Assembly: GCA_963764195.1 (NCBI GenBank)
Contig: CAVXRG010000002.1
Location: 248,001 to 312,000, forward strand
Direction: 5' to 3'
Length of the DNA: 64,000 nt
Source: JBDSSS01 sp963764195
GTDB lineage: Bacteria > Actinomycetota > Actinomycetes > Actinomycetales > Dermatophilaceae
This document shows positions 1 to 8,698 of this stretch, in pieces (the stretch's first letter is position 1; each line of letters opens with the position of its first letter). The notes beneath the pieces were generated by a model that saw nothing but the letters and a program-made list of their open reading frames with translations, did no database searches and had not been told where the DNA came from. A program made the position numbers and the translations under genes.

Positions 1-1032
1 CCGGCCGCCGAGGGAGCCGCCACGTCGCCGGCCGGGACGGACAGCACCACGTCCGCCACGGTCGCGATCCGCACCGCGACGCCGACACCCACTGCGACGC
101 CGACACCGACCGCGACGCCGACACCCGCCACCGCCCCGACGACGACGACGACCAAGGCGGCGCCGAGCCCGGTCTCGATCCAGGCCCTCATCGACCGCGA
201 CTACGTCGGGCGCGCCCTCAGGCTCGGACGGGAGAGCGGCAGCACGAGCGCCTACCGGCAGTACTACGCGACCTACGAGGGCAACGGCCTGACGATCTCC
301 GGCCGGATCAACATCCCGCGCGGGACGGGGCCGTTCCCGGCGGTCGTGCTCGCGCACGGCTACGTCGACCCGGACGAGTACACCAACGGGCAGACGATGC
401 TCCGCGAGCGCGACTACCTCGCCCGGCAGGGCTACGTCACGCTCCACATCGACTACCGCAACCACGCGCAGTCCGACGACGACCCCGGCAACGCCGCGCG
501 CCTGCGGCTCGGCTACACCGAGGACGCGATCACTGCAGCACTGGCGCTGCAGCAGGACGCCCGCGTCGACCCCGACCGGATCGCCCTGATCGGCCGCTCG
601 ATGGGTGGTGGCGTCGTCTACAACGCGCTCGTCGTGCGGCCCGGCCTCTTCCGGGCGGGGGTCGCCTACTCACCCGTGAGCTCTGACGCCGTCGACAACT
701 TCGACCGGTGGGTCCGTGGGGACGACGACCGCTCGGGCACGGCCGCGGCGGTCATCGCCCGGATCGGCACGCCCGAGGCCCAGCCGAGGGCGTGGGCGGC
801 CGCAAGCCCCCGGACCTACTTCGGCAGGGTCACCGAGCCGGTGCTCATCCACCACGGCACCGCCGACGAGGAGTGCCCGATCGAGTGGACGACCGAGACG
901 GTGGCCGCGCTGAAGGCGGCCGGGGCGGACGTGACGTCCTACACCTACCCGGGTCAGCGGCATACCTTCACGTCGCAGTGGCCGCTGTCGATCCGGCGGA
1001 CCTCGGCCTTCCTCGAGCGCGTGATGGGTTGA
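1..1032 (+). CDS. Secreted alpha/beta hydrolase (prolyl-oligopeptidase/dienelactone-hydrolase type), 5' end cut by window
   Basis: The reading frame is open from base 1, so the start and any signal peptide lie outside the window. The first visible ~60 codons are a Pro/Thr/Ala-rich linker with repeated ATPTP units, typical of an exported or lipid-anchored protein. Then comes an alpha/beta-hydrolase core: the oxyanion region VVLAHGY, the nucleophile elbow GRSMGGG (Ser), an acid in HHGTADEECP (Asp) and the catalytic His in PGQRHTF near the C terminus. The order and spacing fit S9-like peptidases or acyl esterases; the substrate cannot be told. It ends 18 bp before a convergent sugar kinase gene. 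Confidence 0.85.
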   Translation, partial: PAAEGAATSPAGTDSTTSATVAIRTATPTPTATPTPTATPTPATAPTTTTTKAAPSPVSIQALIDRDYVGRALRLGRESGSTSAYRQYYATYEGNGLTISGRINIPRGTGPFPAVVLAHGYVDPDEYTNGQTMLRERDYLARQGYVTLHIDYRNHAQSDDDPGNAARLRLGYTEDAITAALALQQDARVDPDRIALIGRSMGGGVVYNALVVRPGLFRAGVAYSPVSSDAVDNFDRWVRGDDDRSGTAAAVIARIGTPEAQPRAWAAASPRTYFGRVTEPVLIHHGTADEECPIEWTTETVAALKAAGADVTSYTYPGQRHTFTSQWPLSIRRTSAFLERVMG

Positions 1033-1050
1033 GCCGTCTCGGGACGCGGC

Positions 1051-2169
1051 TCAGTGCAGGTCGCGCACGTCGGCCCGGCGGGCGATCGTCGCGGTGGCCC
1101 GTCGGCAGGCGAGCACCGGCACCTCGGGCACGATCTCGTCGAGGAAGCGGAACCGACGCCGCAGCGAGCGATGGTAGGCGTCGCCGCGGGGGTCGGCGGC
1201 AAGGGCGGTCCACCAGTCGGCGATGTCACCCCAGCCCGGAGCGGCGAGCGATCCGCCGTACTGCTGGAGGGCGAGACCGGCGCACAGCGTGGCGAAGGTG
1301 AGCCGTTGCTCGAGCGGCCACTCCGACAGGGTGCCGACGAGCAGGGCGGCACCGAAGACGTCTCCGGCTCCGGTGGGGTCGACCTCGTGGACCCGCAGCG
1401 ACGGCACCCTCGCCTCCTCGCCCGTGCGGGCGTCGATCCCGATCGCCCCGTTGGCGCCGTCGGTCACGACGGCGACGGGGACCCGGTCGGCGAGGGCGTA
1501 GAGCGCCTCGATCGTCGTGCGCCGGCCCGTGTAGCCCATCGCCTCGACGGCGTTGGGCATGAAGACGTCGCAGCGCCCGAGGCGGTCGAGCACCGCGTCG
1601 GACCACGCCTCGTCGGGGTCCCAGCCGACGTCGGCGAAGACGAGGGCGCCGTCGGCTCGGGCCTGGTCGACCCAGGTCGGGCCCGCCGCGCCGAAGGCGT
1701 CGTCGTCACCGAGGTCGGCGACGACGGCCCGGGTCGAAGGGGGTACGCCGATGAGCTCGCCGGCACCGACCGGGGCCGGGTGGCCGTGCGAGACCATGCT
1801 CCGGTCGTGGTCGACCGACATCGAGACCGTCACCGGGCTGTGCCAGTCGGCGAACCGGCGGCTGCGACCGAGGTCGATGCCCTCCTGCTCGGAGAGGGTG
1901 CGCCAACAGAAGTCGCCGTAGTCGTCGTCGCTGAAGGCGGCAGCGAGCGAGGTGCGCAGGCCGAGCCGGCGCGCCGCGACGGCGAGGTTGGCGATGCCGC
2001 CCGGGCACGAGGCGAGCCCTTCGGCCCAGACCTCCGTCCCCGCGGCGGGCGGCGTCGGCAGGCCGGCGAAGATCATGTCGAGGAACACGGTCCCCGACAC
2101 GAGCAGGTCGAAGTCGGGTGCGGCGTCGTCGCGCCGGGCCGCGAGGGGATCAAAGGCATGGGTCGGCAT
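1051..2169 (-). CDS. PfkB-family carbohydrate kinase
   Basis: The product (about 372 aa) is a ribokinase-like sugar or nucleoside kinase that moves the ATP gamma-phosphate to a hydroxyl of a small substrate in the cytoplasm. Visible marks are the N-terminal PGGIANLAVAARRLG glycine-rich substrate-side motif (around residue 60) and the family signature DPTGAGDVFGAALL (around residue 275), which holds the catalytic Asp and anion hole. The frame extends further upstream, but that would overlap the divergent GH4 gene. The ATG at 2169, or one three codons earlier at 2178, is the sensible start. The neighbouring glycosidase reads away from it across 94 bp, so a shared sugar-use function is likely; the actual substrate is unknown. 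Confidence 0.85.
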   Translation of the reverse strand: MPTHAFDPLAARRDDAAPDFDLLVSGTVFLDMIFAGLPTPPAAGTEVWAEGLASCPGGIANLAVAARRLGLRTSLAAAFSDDDYGDFCWRTLSEQEGIDLGRSRRFADWHSPVTVSMSVDHDRSMVSHGHPAPVGAGELIGVPPSTRAVVADLGDDDAFGAAGPTWVDQARADGALVFADVGWDPDEAWSDAVLDRLGRCDVFMPNAVEAMGYTGRRTTIEALYALADRVPVAVVTDGANGAIGIDARTGEEARVPSLRVHEVDPTGAGDVFGAALLVGTLSEWPLEQRLTFATLCAGLALQQYGGSLAAPGWGDIADWWTALAADPRGDAYHRSLRRRFRFLDEIVPEVPVLACRRATATIARRADVRDLH

Positions 2170-2240
2170 CCCCCTCATCGTCTCGCACCGAGGGCCGGAG
2201 GTCTCGGACATCGCCGGGTCCGCGTGGCACGGGGGCACGG

Positions 2241-2246
2241 TAGCGT
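2241..2246 (+). promoter_or_regulatory. Candidate -10 box for the GH4 gene
   Basis: TAGCGT lies 17 nt before the GH4 ATG, which would give a leader of roughly 10 nt carrying GGAG. It matches the TAnnnT boxes seen before several other genes in this window. No convincing -35 was seen. Confidence 0.35.
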
Positions 2247-2263
2247 CGAGGCATGGAGCCCGG

Positions 2264-3619
2264 ATGCAGCTGACGATCCTCGGTGGAGGCGGCTTCCGGG
2301 TCCCCCTCGTGCACGGTGCCCTGCTCGGCGACACCGCCGACCGGCGGGTGAGCGAGGTCGTCCTGCACGACACCGACCCGGCGCGGCTGGCCGTGATCGA
2401 GCGGGTCCTCGCCCAGCAGGCCGCGCGCCGGCCCGCGGGCGCGGTCTCCCCACCCGCAGTGCGCACGACGACCCGGCTCGACGAGGCGCTGACCGGCGCC
2501 GACTTCGTCTTCTCGGCGATGCGGGTCGGCGGCCTCGACGGCCGCACCGCGGACGAGCGGGTCGCCCTCGACCTCGGCGTGCTCGGGCAGGAGACGACCG
2601 GACCCGGTGGCGTCGCCTACGGCCTGCGCACCGTCCCCGTCGCCCTCGACGTGGCACACCGGGTGCGGGCGGTCGCGCCCGACGCCTGGGTCATCAACTT
2701 CACCAACCCGGCCGGCATGATCACCCAGGCGATGCAGACCGTCCTCGGCGACCGCGTCATCGGGATCTGCGACTCCCCGCTCGGCCTCGCCACCCGGGCG
2801 GCCGGTGCGCTCGGACTGCCCCTCACCGACCTCGAGATCGACTACGCCGGTCTCAACCACCTCGGCTGGCTCCAGGGGCTGCACCGGGACGGGCGCAACC
2901 TGCTGCCCGAGCTCCTCGACGACACGGCCGCGCTCGCGCACATCGAGGAGGGCCACCTCTTCGGCACCGACTGGCTCCAGACCCTGGGCGTGCTGCCCAA
3001 CGAGTACCTCTACTACTACTACTTCACCCGCGACGCGATCGCGTCGATCACGTCAGCCCCGGAGACGCGCGGTGAGTACCTGCTGACGCAGCAGACGGAC
3101 TTCTACGCGGCCGTGGGTGACTCGCCCGACGCGGCGTGGGAGGGCTGGGACCGGGTCCGACGCGAGCGCAACGCCACCTACATGCAGGAGACCCGGGAGG
3201 AGGACGGTGAGCGCGCCGAGGCCGACGTCGAGGGCGGGGGCTACGAGGGCGTGGCGCTCGCGCTGATGGCCGCGATCGCGCGCGACGAGCCCTCGACGGC
3301 GATCCTCAACGTCCGCAACGGCACGACCGTCCCGGGCCTGCCGGAGGACGCCGTCGTCGAGGTGCCCTGCCACGTCGACGCCGCCGGACCGGTGCCGCGA
3401 CCGGTCACCCCGCTGCCCGGGCACGCGCTCGGCCTCGCGCAGCAGGTCAAGGCCGTCGACGAGCTCGTCATCGCCGCGGTCCTCGAGCGGTCGGAGAGCC
3501 GGGCCGTCGAGGCCTTCGCGCTCCATCCCCTCGTCGACTCGGTGACGACCGCTCGGCAGCTCCTCTCCGGCTACCGCGAGCGGATCCCCACCCTCGCCTC
3601 CGTCTTCAGGGGCGCCTGA
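2264..3619 (+). CDS. Family 4 glycoside hydrolase (6-phospho-beta-glucosidase-like)
   Basis: The product has 451 aa. GH4 enzymes use NAD+ and a divalent metal to cleave glycosides by oxidation-elimination in the cytoplasm. The N terminus is a Rossmann start (LTILGGGGFRVP). Further family marks are NFTNPAGMITQA, the metal-binding Cys in ICDSPLG and the His in GLNHLGW, followed by NEYLYYYY. The chosen ATG has GGAG 5 nt upstream; an earlier ATG at 2253 is out of frame and ends after six codons. Members named 6-phospho-beta-glucosidase usually need a phosphorylated substrate. No PTS gene is visible here, but a PfkB kinase is next door on the other strand. Confidence 0.85.
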   Translation: MQLTILGGGGFRVPLVHGALLGDTADRRVSEVVLHDTDPARLAVIERVLAQQAARRPAGAVSPPAVRTTTRLDEALTGADFVFSAMRVGGLDGRTADERVALDLGVLGQETTGPGGVAYGLRTVPVALDVAHRVRAVAPDAWVINFTNPAGMITQAMQTVLGDRVIGICDSPLGLATRAAGALGLPLTDLEIDYAGLNHLGWLQGLHRDGRNLLPELLDDTAALAHIEEGHLFGTDWLQTLGVLPNEYLYYYYFTRDAIASITSAPETRGEYLLTQQTDFYAAVGDSPDAAWEGWDRVRRERNATYMQETREEDGERAEADVEGGGYEGVALALMAAIARDEPSTAILNVRNGTTVPGLPEDAVVEVPCHVDAAGPVPRPVTPLPGHALGLAQQVKAVDELVIAAVLERSESRAVEAFALHPLVDSVTTARQLLSGYRERIPTLASVFRGA

Positions 3620-3632
3620 CCCCGGGGCAAAC

Positions 3633-3662
3633 TGCCCACTCGACTGCTGGGTCGAGTGGGCA
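3633..3662. terminator. Hairpin terminator after the GH4 gene
   Basis: A 12-bp perfect stem (arms 3633-3644 and 3651-3662) closes a 6-nt loop, with AAA/TTT flanks beyond one mismatch. It lies between convergent genes and could serve both. The right arm GTCGAGTGGGCACTTT belongs to a sequence family seen again at 44.3 kb and 46.3 kb. Confidence 0.7.
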
Positions 3663-3696
3663 CTTTCACCCTCGGGTATGCCGCGAGCCGGGGACC

Positions 3697-5106
3697 TCAG
3701 ACGAAGGGGGTGAGCGCCGGGTCGGGCATCGGGCCGGTGTCGAGGTCGCGCGCGCGCTCGTACCCGTGGCCGATCTCGACGAGCGTCGTCTCGCTGCCGG
3801 CGGCGCCCCAGAAGCTCACGGCGACGGGTAGCCCGGCCGCCATCCCGGAGGGCACGGTCAGCAGGGGGTAACCGGCGATCGCCGTCGGTCCGCTGCATCC
3901 GCCGCTGTCCGCCTCGGCGTTGACGAGGTCGATGGGGAACGCCGGGGTGAAGGACGGGGTGACGAGGGCGTCGAGCCCGTGCGCGGCGAGCACGGCGTCG
4001 ATCCCGTCGTCGCGGGCGTGGCGCAGGCAGCGGGCCCGCGCCGACGCGTACTCCTCGCTGTCGACGTCGGGACCGGCCAGGGCCTTCTCGAACAGGGACT
4101 GCCCGAAGTGCACGAGCTCGACGTCGGCGTGGGCGATGTTGAAGGCGACGACGTCCTCGAGGGTGCGGGGGCCGTCCCCGGGACGGGTGACCAGGTACTG
4201 CGAGAGCCCGGCGCGCAGCTCGGCGAGCAGCACGGTGAGCTCGTCCTCACCGTCGAAGGTCGCGAGCGAGTCGAGGTCGGTGTGGTCGACGATCGTCGCG
4301 CCCTGGGCGGCGAGCACCCGGAGGGCGTGCTCGGCATGGTCGTCGGCGCGGCTGCTGTGGCCCCAGAAGTCGCGCCGGGGGACGCCGATCCGCTTGCCGG
4401 CCAGTCGTCCGTCGACCGCCGCCGAGGCGTGCCGCGTCCCGGTGTCCGCGAGCACGTCGAGCAGGGCCGCCGCGTCGCGCACGCTGCGGGTCATCGGGCC
4501 GGGCGCGTCCTGCGACCGGGAGATCGGGACGACACCGTCGGTGGGCACCAGCCCCACGGTGGGCTTGAGGCCGACGCACCCGGTGAAGGCGGCGGGGCAC
4601 GAGATCGAGCCGTCGGTCTCGGTGCCGACGGCGAACGGCGTGATCCCCACGGCGACGGCCGCCCCGCTGCCGGAGCTGGAGCCCCCCGCCGAGCGGTTGA
4701 GGGCGTGGGGGTTGCGGGTCAGGCCCCCGTAGGCGCTCCACCCCGACGTCGAGCTCTCGTCGCGGATGTTGGCCCACTCGCTGAGGTTGGTCTTGCCGAT
4801 CAGGACCATCCCGGCCGCGCGGAGCCGGGCCACGAGCGTCGCGTCCCGGGCGGGGTGGGGCACGCCGGCCAGCGCGAGCGACCCGGCCGTCGTGGGGAGG
4901 TCGGCGGTGTCGATGTTGTCCTTGACGAGGACGGGGCGCCCGTGGAGCGGGCCGCGCACGGTGCCCTCGCGGCGCTCGCGGTCTCGGTCACGTGCCATGT
5001 CGAGCGCCGTGTCGCTGCGCGTGCACACCGACCGGACGAGGTCGTCGACCTCGTCCATCCGGGCCAGGGCGGCCTCGACCTGCTCCTGCGAGCTAACGGA
5101 CGTCAT
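3697..5106 (-). CDS. Amidase signature family enzyme
   Basis: The product has 469 aa. It is an amide hydrolase of the Ser-cisSer-Lys family. The catalytic Lys is in the VLVKDNIDTADLPTTAGS stretch (around residue 65), the glycine/serine loop GGSSSGSGAAVAVG carries the cis-Ser, and the nucleophile Ser sits in TDGSISCPAAFTGCVGLKP. These residues are intact, so it should be active. The start ATG follows a short spacer and faces the divergent pxpA gene 76 bp away. Substrate range in this family is very broad. Position beside 5-oxoprolinase genes suggests a role in amide or lactam salvage, but that is inference. Confidence 0.85.
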   Translation of the reverse strand: MTSVSSQEQVEAALARMDEVDDLVRSVCTRSDTALDMARDRDRERREGTVRGPLHGRPVLVKDNIDTADLPTTAGSLALAGVPHPARDATLVARLRAAGMVLIGKTNLSEWANIRDESSTSGWSAYGGLTRNPHALNRSAGGSSSGSGAAVAVGITPFAVGTETDGSISCPAAFTGCVGLKPTVGLVPTDGVVPISRSQDAPGPMTRSVRDAAALLDVLADTGTRHASAAVDGRLAGKRIGVPRRDFWGHSSRADDHAEHALRVLAAQGATIVDHTDLDSLATFDGEDELTVLLAELRAGLSQYLVTRPGDGPRTLEDVVAFNIAHADVELVHFGQSLFEKALAGPDVDSEEYASARARCLRHARDDGIDAVLAAHGLDALVTPSFTPAFPIDLVNAEADSGGCSGPTAIAGYPLLTVPSGMAAGLPVAVSFWGAAGSETTLVEIGHGYERARDLDTGPMPDPALTPFV

Positions 5107-5182
5107 GGACGCAGCCTGCCACGTGGTCGGGCCGCTGGATCGGGGGGTGGAGCCACCGCGGGCCCTGCGGGAGGATCGAGCC

Positions 5183-5959
5183 ATGCGCATCGACCTCAAC
5201 GCCGACGTCGGCGAGTCCTTCGGCGCCTGGCGTCTCGGCGACGATGCGGCGGTCCTCGACCTCGTGACGAGTGCCAACGTGGCCTGCGGCTTCCACGCCG
5301 GTGACCCGACGACGATCCGACGGACGTGCGCGTATGCCGCTGAGCGCGGCGTCGCGGTCGGGGCGCAGGTGGGCTATCGCGACCTCGCCGGCTTCGGCCG
5401 GCGATTCCTCGACATCGCCCCCGAGGACCTCGAGGCCGACGTGCTCTACCAGGTCGGGGCTCTCCGGACCCTCGCTGCGGCGGAAGGGACCCGGGTGTCC
5501 TACGTCAAGCCCCACGGCGCCCTCTACAACGCCGTCGTCCACCACGAGCAGCAGGCGGCGGCGGTCGTCGCAGCCGTCCTCGCCGCCGGGAGTGAACTGC
5601 CCGAGCTCCCCGCCCTGCCCGTCCTCGGGCTACCGGGCAGCGCGGTGCTGCGGCTGGCCGAGCGGGCGGGGTTGCCGACGGTGACGGAGGCCTTCGCCGA
5701 CCGCGGCTACACCGCCGACGGCCGGCTCGTCCCGCGCACCGAACCCGGGGCCCTGCTCGACGACCCGGACGAGGTGGCCGCCCGTGTCGTGCGGCTCGTG
5801 ACCGAGGGGGTCGTGCGCTCCGTCGACGGCACCGACGTCCCGGTCCGGGCGCGGTCCGTCTGCCTTCACGGCGACAGCCCCGGGGCGGTGGCGATGGCCC
5901 GGGCGACCCACCGAGCCCTGCTCGACGCCGGCGTCGAGGTCGCCGCCTTCGCACGATGA
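5183..5959 (+). CDS. pxpA: 5-oxoprolinase subunit A (LamB/YcsF family)
   Basis: The product has 258 aa, the normal length. PxpA works with PxpB and PxpC to cleave 5-oxoproline (pyroglutamate) to glutamate with ATP. The family start MRIDLNADVGESFG is present, followed by ANVACGFHAGDP, VGAQVGYRDLAGFGRR and YVKPHGALYN, all conserved YcsF blocks. GGGAGG lies about 9 nt before the ATG. The stop overlaps the next start by ATGA, indicating translational coupling with the fused pxpBC gene. The amidase on the other strand shares the upstream region. Confidence 0.92.
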   Translation: MRIDLNADVGESFGAWRLGDDAAVLDLVTSANVACGFHAGDPTTIRRTCAYAAERGVAVGAQVGYRDLAGFGRRFLDIAPEDLEADVLYQVGALRTLAAAEGTRVSYVKPHGALYNAVVHHEQQAAAVVAAVLAAGSELPELPALPVLGLPGSAVLRLAERAGLPTVTEAFADRGYTADGRLVPRTEPGALLDDPDEVAARVVRLVTEGVVRSVDGTDVPVRARSVCLHGDSPGAVAMARATHRALLDAGVEVAAFAR

Positions 5960-7530
5960 GCCGGCCCCGGGTGCGCCCCTACGGCGACCGCGCGCTGCTG
6001 CTCGAGGTGGCCGACACCGCCGAGGCGCTCGAGCTGCGGTCGGCGATCGAGCGCTCCGGTGCGACCGAGGTCGGCGGCCTCGTCGTCGGTGCGCGGACCG
6101 TGCTCGTCCGCCTCGCCCCCGGCGGCGACCCCGCGAAGGTCGGCGCGGCCCTGCTGGAGCTCGCCGGAGGCACGTCGGGCGGGGCCGGCACGGGAAGCGC
6201 CCGCGTCACCGAGGTGCGGGTGCACTACGACGGGCCGGACCTCGACGCGGTCGCCGCGGCGACCGGCCTGTCCCGGGAAGAGGTCGTCGGGGCGCACTGT
6301 GCCCGTCCGTGGCGGGTCGGCTTCGGCGGCTTCGCTCCCGGCTTCGCCTACCTCGTCGACGGGGACCCGCGCCTGACCGTGCCCCGGCGTGACGACCCCC
6401 GGACCGCGGTCCCCGCCGGCGCGGTCGCCCTCGCTGCGGGGTTCAGCGCGGTCTACCCGAGCACGTCACCCGGGGGCTGGCAGCTCATCGGGCGCACCGC
6501 GGCCCGGGTCTGGGACGTCGACCGCGACCCGCCGGCCCTCTTCGCGCCGGGGGACGTCGTGCGCTTCGTCGACGCCGGTGTCGACGAGGACCAGCGCAGC
6601 CCCGTCATGGAGGGGGAGGAGGAACGAAACCGCTCCCGGGATCCGGTGGCGGTGGACGTGCGTGTGCCTCGCGGTGCTGCGCTCGCGGTCGTGCGCAGCG
6701 GGGCCCTCACGCTCGTCGAGGACCTCGGCCGGGCCGGGCTCGGCGACGCCGGGGTGGGCCGGTCGGGGGCTGCCGACGTCACGGCATACGCCCTCGGGGC
6801 CCGTCTCGTCGGCCAGGCGCCGGGCCCGGCTGCGCTCGAGGTCGTGCTCGGTGGTCTCGTCGTGCGGGCCGTCGGTGACCTCGTCCTCGCGCTCACCGGA
6901 GCTCGCGTCCACGGGTCCGTCGCGGGCGTTCCCGTGCCGCACGCGGCTCCCTTCGTGCTCGCGGCCGGCCGGGTGCTCGAGCTCGCGCGCCCCGCCCGCG
7001 GCCTGCGCACCTACCTCTCGGTCCGTGGGGGCATCGACGTGCCGGCGGTGCTCGGATCCCGCTCGCGCGACGTGCTTGCCGCTCTTGGCCCGCCAGTCGT
7101 CACCGACGGGGACCTGCTCCCGGTCGGGCCGGTGCCGAGCACCTTCCCCGACGTGGAGGTGGCGCCGACCACCGAGCTCGCCGAGGAGCCGACGCTCTTC
7201 GTCCTCCCGGGGCCGCGGATCGACTGGTTCAAGGACATCGGGATGATCGAGCGGCAGCCCTGGACGGTCTCGGACCGGAGCAACCGGGTCGGGATCCGGC
7301 TGCAGGGAGGGCGGGTCGAGCGCACCGCCGCCCACGCACGTCGCGAGCTCCCGACCGAGGGCCTCGTCACCGGGGCGATCCAGGTGCCACCCTCGGGCGA
7401 GCCCGTGCTCTTCCTCGCCGACCACCCCGTCACCGGCGGTTACCCCGTCGTCGCCGTGGTGCGCTCACCGGACGTCGGGTCGGCCGCCCAGCTGCGCCCG
7501 GGGCAGCGATTGCGTCTGCGCTGGGCCTGA
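5956..7530 (+). CDS. pxpBC: Fused 5-oxoprolinase subunits B and C
   Basis: The product has 524 aa and joins two proteins that are separate in E. coli and Bacillus. Residues about 1-215 are PxpB/KipI (YGDRALLLE, RVGFGGFAPGFAYL, YPSTSPGGWQLIGRT). Residues about 225-524 are PxpC/KipA (RSGALTLVEDLGRAGLGDAGV, GIRLQGGRVER, GYPVVAVV). The two halves together are the biotin-dependent-carboxylase-like domains also found in urea amidolyase. The linker is about 20 residues with no stop or frameshift, so the fusion looks genuine. The gene is coupled to pxpA by a 4-bp overlap and completes the pathway from oxoproline to glutamate. Confidence 0.92.
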   Translation: MSRPRVRPYGDRALLLEVADTAEALELRSAIERSGATEVGGLVVGARTVLVRLAPGGDPAKVGAALLELAGGTSGGAGTGSARVTEVRVHYDGPDLDAVAAATGLSREEVVGAHCARPWRVGFGGFAPGFAYLVDGDPRLTVPRRDDPRTAVPAGAVALAAGFSAVYPSTSPGGWQLIGRTAARVWDVDRDPPALFAPGDVVRFVDAGVDEDQRSPVMEGEEERNRSRDPVAVDVRVPRGAALAVVRSGALTLVEDLGRAGLGDAGVGRSGAADVTAYALGARLVGQAPGPAALEVVLGGLVVRAVGDLVLALTGARVHGSVAGVPVPHAAPFVLAAGRVLELARPARGLRTYLSVRGGIDVPAVLGSRSRDVLAALGPPVVTDGDLLPVGPVPSTFPDVEVAPTTELAEEPTLFVLPGPRIDWFKDIGMIERQPWTVSDRSNRVGIRLQGGRVERTAAHARRELPTEGLVTGAIQVPPSGEPVLFLADHPVTGGYPVVAVVRSPDVGSAAQLRPGQRLRLRWA

Positions 7531-7555
7531 CGGGGACCGGGCTCCCCACCGGCCG

Positions 7556-8695
7556 TCAGAGCCGGCGGTCGCTCGCGGAAGCGCTCTCCACGACCGGGTC
7601 GTGTCCGAGGTGCACCTTCCCGAGGGCAGCCACGGCCGGCGCGCCGAGCAGGGACGCGGTCGGGTGCCCCAGGAGCGGGCCCGCCTCCTCGACCGGGACG
7701 ACGAGAGCCACGTCGGCGCCGCCGTCCGCCGACACCCCCAGGCGCACCCAGCCGCCGCGCCGGGTGGTGACGTCCCGGACGAGAGAGAGGCCAAGGCCGG
7801 TCTGGGACAGGTCGTCGCGCATCCCGTCGAGACCGGACTCGACCCCCTGCACCGCGGCCGAGCGCAGCATCTCCGGGCTGAAGCCGCGGCCGGAGTCCGC
7901 CACGCCGATGACGACGTGGCCCGAGTCCTCGGTGCGGGCGTAGACCGAGATGACGTCGCCGTCGGCCGTGTAGCGCAGGGCGTTCTCCACGAGGGTGTCG
8001 AGGCAGGCGACCAGTCGCTCCTGCGATCCGGTGATCGTCGCCCCGCCCCCGTCGTCGCGCCAGTCCCGGTCGGCGACCGCGCTCCAGCGCAGGACGGTCT
8101 GGGCGAGGACGGCGTCGAGGTCGAGGGTGGCGAGCTCGAAGTCGCCCTGGACACGCATGCTCCGCACGAGCCGCTCGCACACCCGGCTCAGGCGGGCCAG
8201 CTCGTCGTCGATGATCCGCAGGTCGGCGATCCCCTCGGGGTCGCGGGCCATGACGATCTCGAGGTAGCCGCGCGCGATGGTCAGCGGGGAGCGCATCTCG
8301 TGCGAGGTGCGCTGGGTGAGCAGCTCGCGGGCCGCGGCCTCGGACCGCTCCCGCTCGGCGAGGACGGTGACGGCGTCGATGGCCCGGTTCCTCCGGCGGA
8401 CGTGCCACACCATGAGCAGCATGAGCAGCAGCATGAGGGGGATCTCGGAGGTCTCCTGCCAGTCGATCACGTCCTCGGCGGCGCGCGAGGCCAGGATCGA
8501 CCCGGTCGCGAGGGTGAAGAGGGCCAGGCTGACGAGGGTGGCGCGACGGCTCCAGTGCTCGAGGCCGTAGCAGAGCGCGAAGGTGGCGCAGGCCAGGTGG
8601 TAGGGCACGGTCTCCGAGCCGGGCCAGAGCCACATCGCGGCGCAGCACAGGGGCGCGACGACGAGCCAGACGAGGAACCAACGCTGCCGGTGCAC
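7556..8695 (-). CDS. Membrane sensor histidine kinase
   Basis: The product has 379 aa. The first ~115 residues hold about four membrane segments with little extracytoplasmic sequence, so it may sense the membrane or a small ligand there. The transmitter module follows: H box SHEMRSPLTIARGY (phosphorylated His), N box LVENALRYTADG, G1 box VADSGRGFSPE and G2 TGLGLSLVRDV. The start is GTG, only 3 nt after the stop of the response regulator gene, so the pair is one transcript read regulator first. No target genes are evident; the neighbours are oxoprolinase and sulfate genes. Confidence 0.88.
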   Translation of the reverse strand: MHRQRWFLVWLVVAPLCCAAMWLWPGSETVPYHLACATFALCYGLEHWSRRATLVSLALFTLATGSILASRAAEDVIDWQETSEIPLMLLLMLLMVWHVRRRNRAIDAVTVLAERERSEAAARELLTQRTSHEMRSPLTIARGYLEIVMARDPEGIADLRIIDDELARLSRVCERLVRSMRVQGDFELATLDLDAVLAQTVLRWSAVADRDWRDDGGGATITGSQERLVACLDTLVENALRYTADGDVISVYARTEDSGHVVIGVADSGRGFSPEMLRSAAVQGVESGLDGMRDDLSQTGLGLSLVRDVTTRRGGWVRLGVSADGGADVALVVPVEEAGPLLGHPTASLLGAPAVAALGKVHLGHDPVVESASASDRRL

Positions 8696-8698
8696 GGC

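Noticed and set aside
1054..3075. Long + strand open frame antisense to the PfkB gene
   Set aside because: Composition is Gly/Arg/Ala-rich without family motifs, and the opposite strand encodes a clear kinase. At ~72% GC, stop codons are rare in shadow frames.
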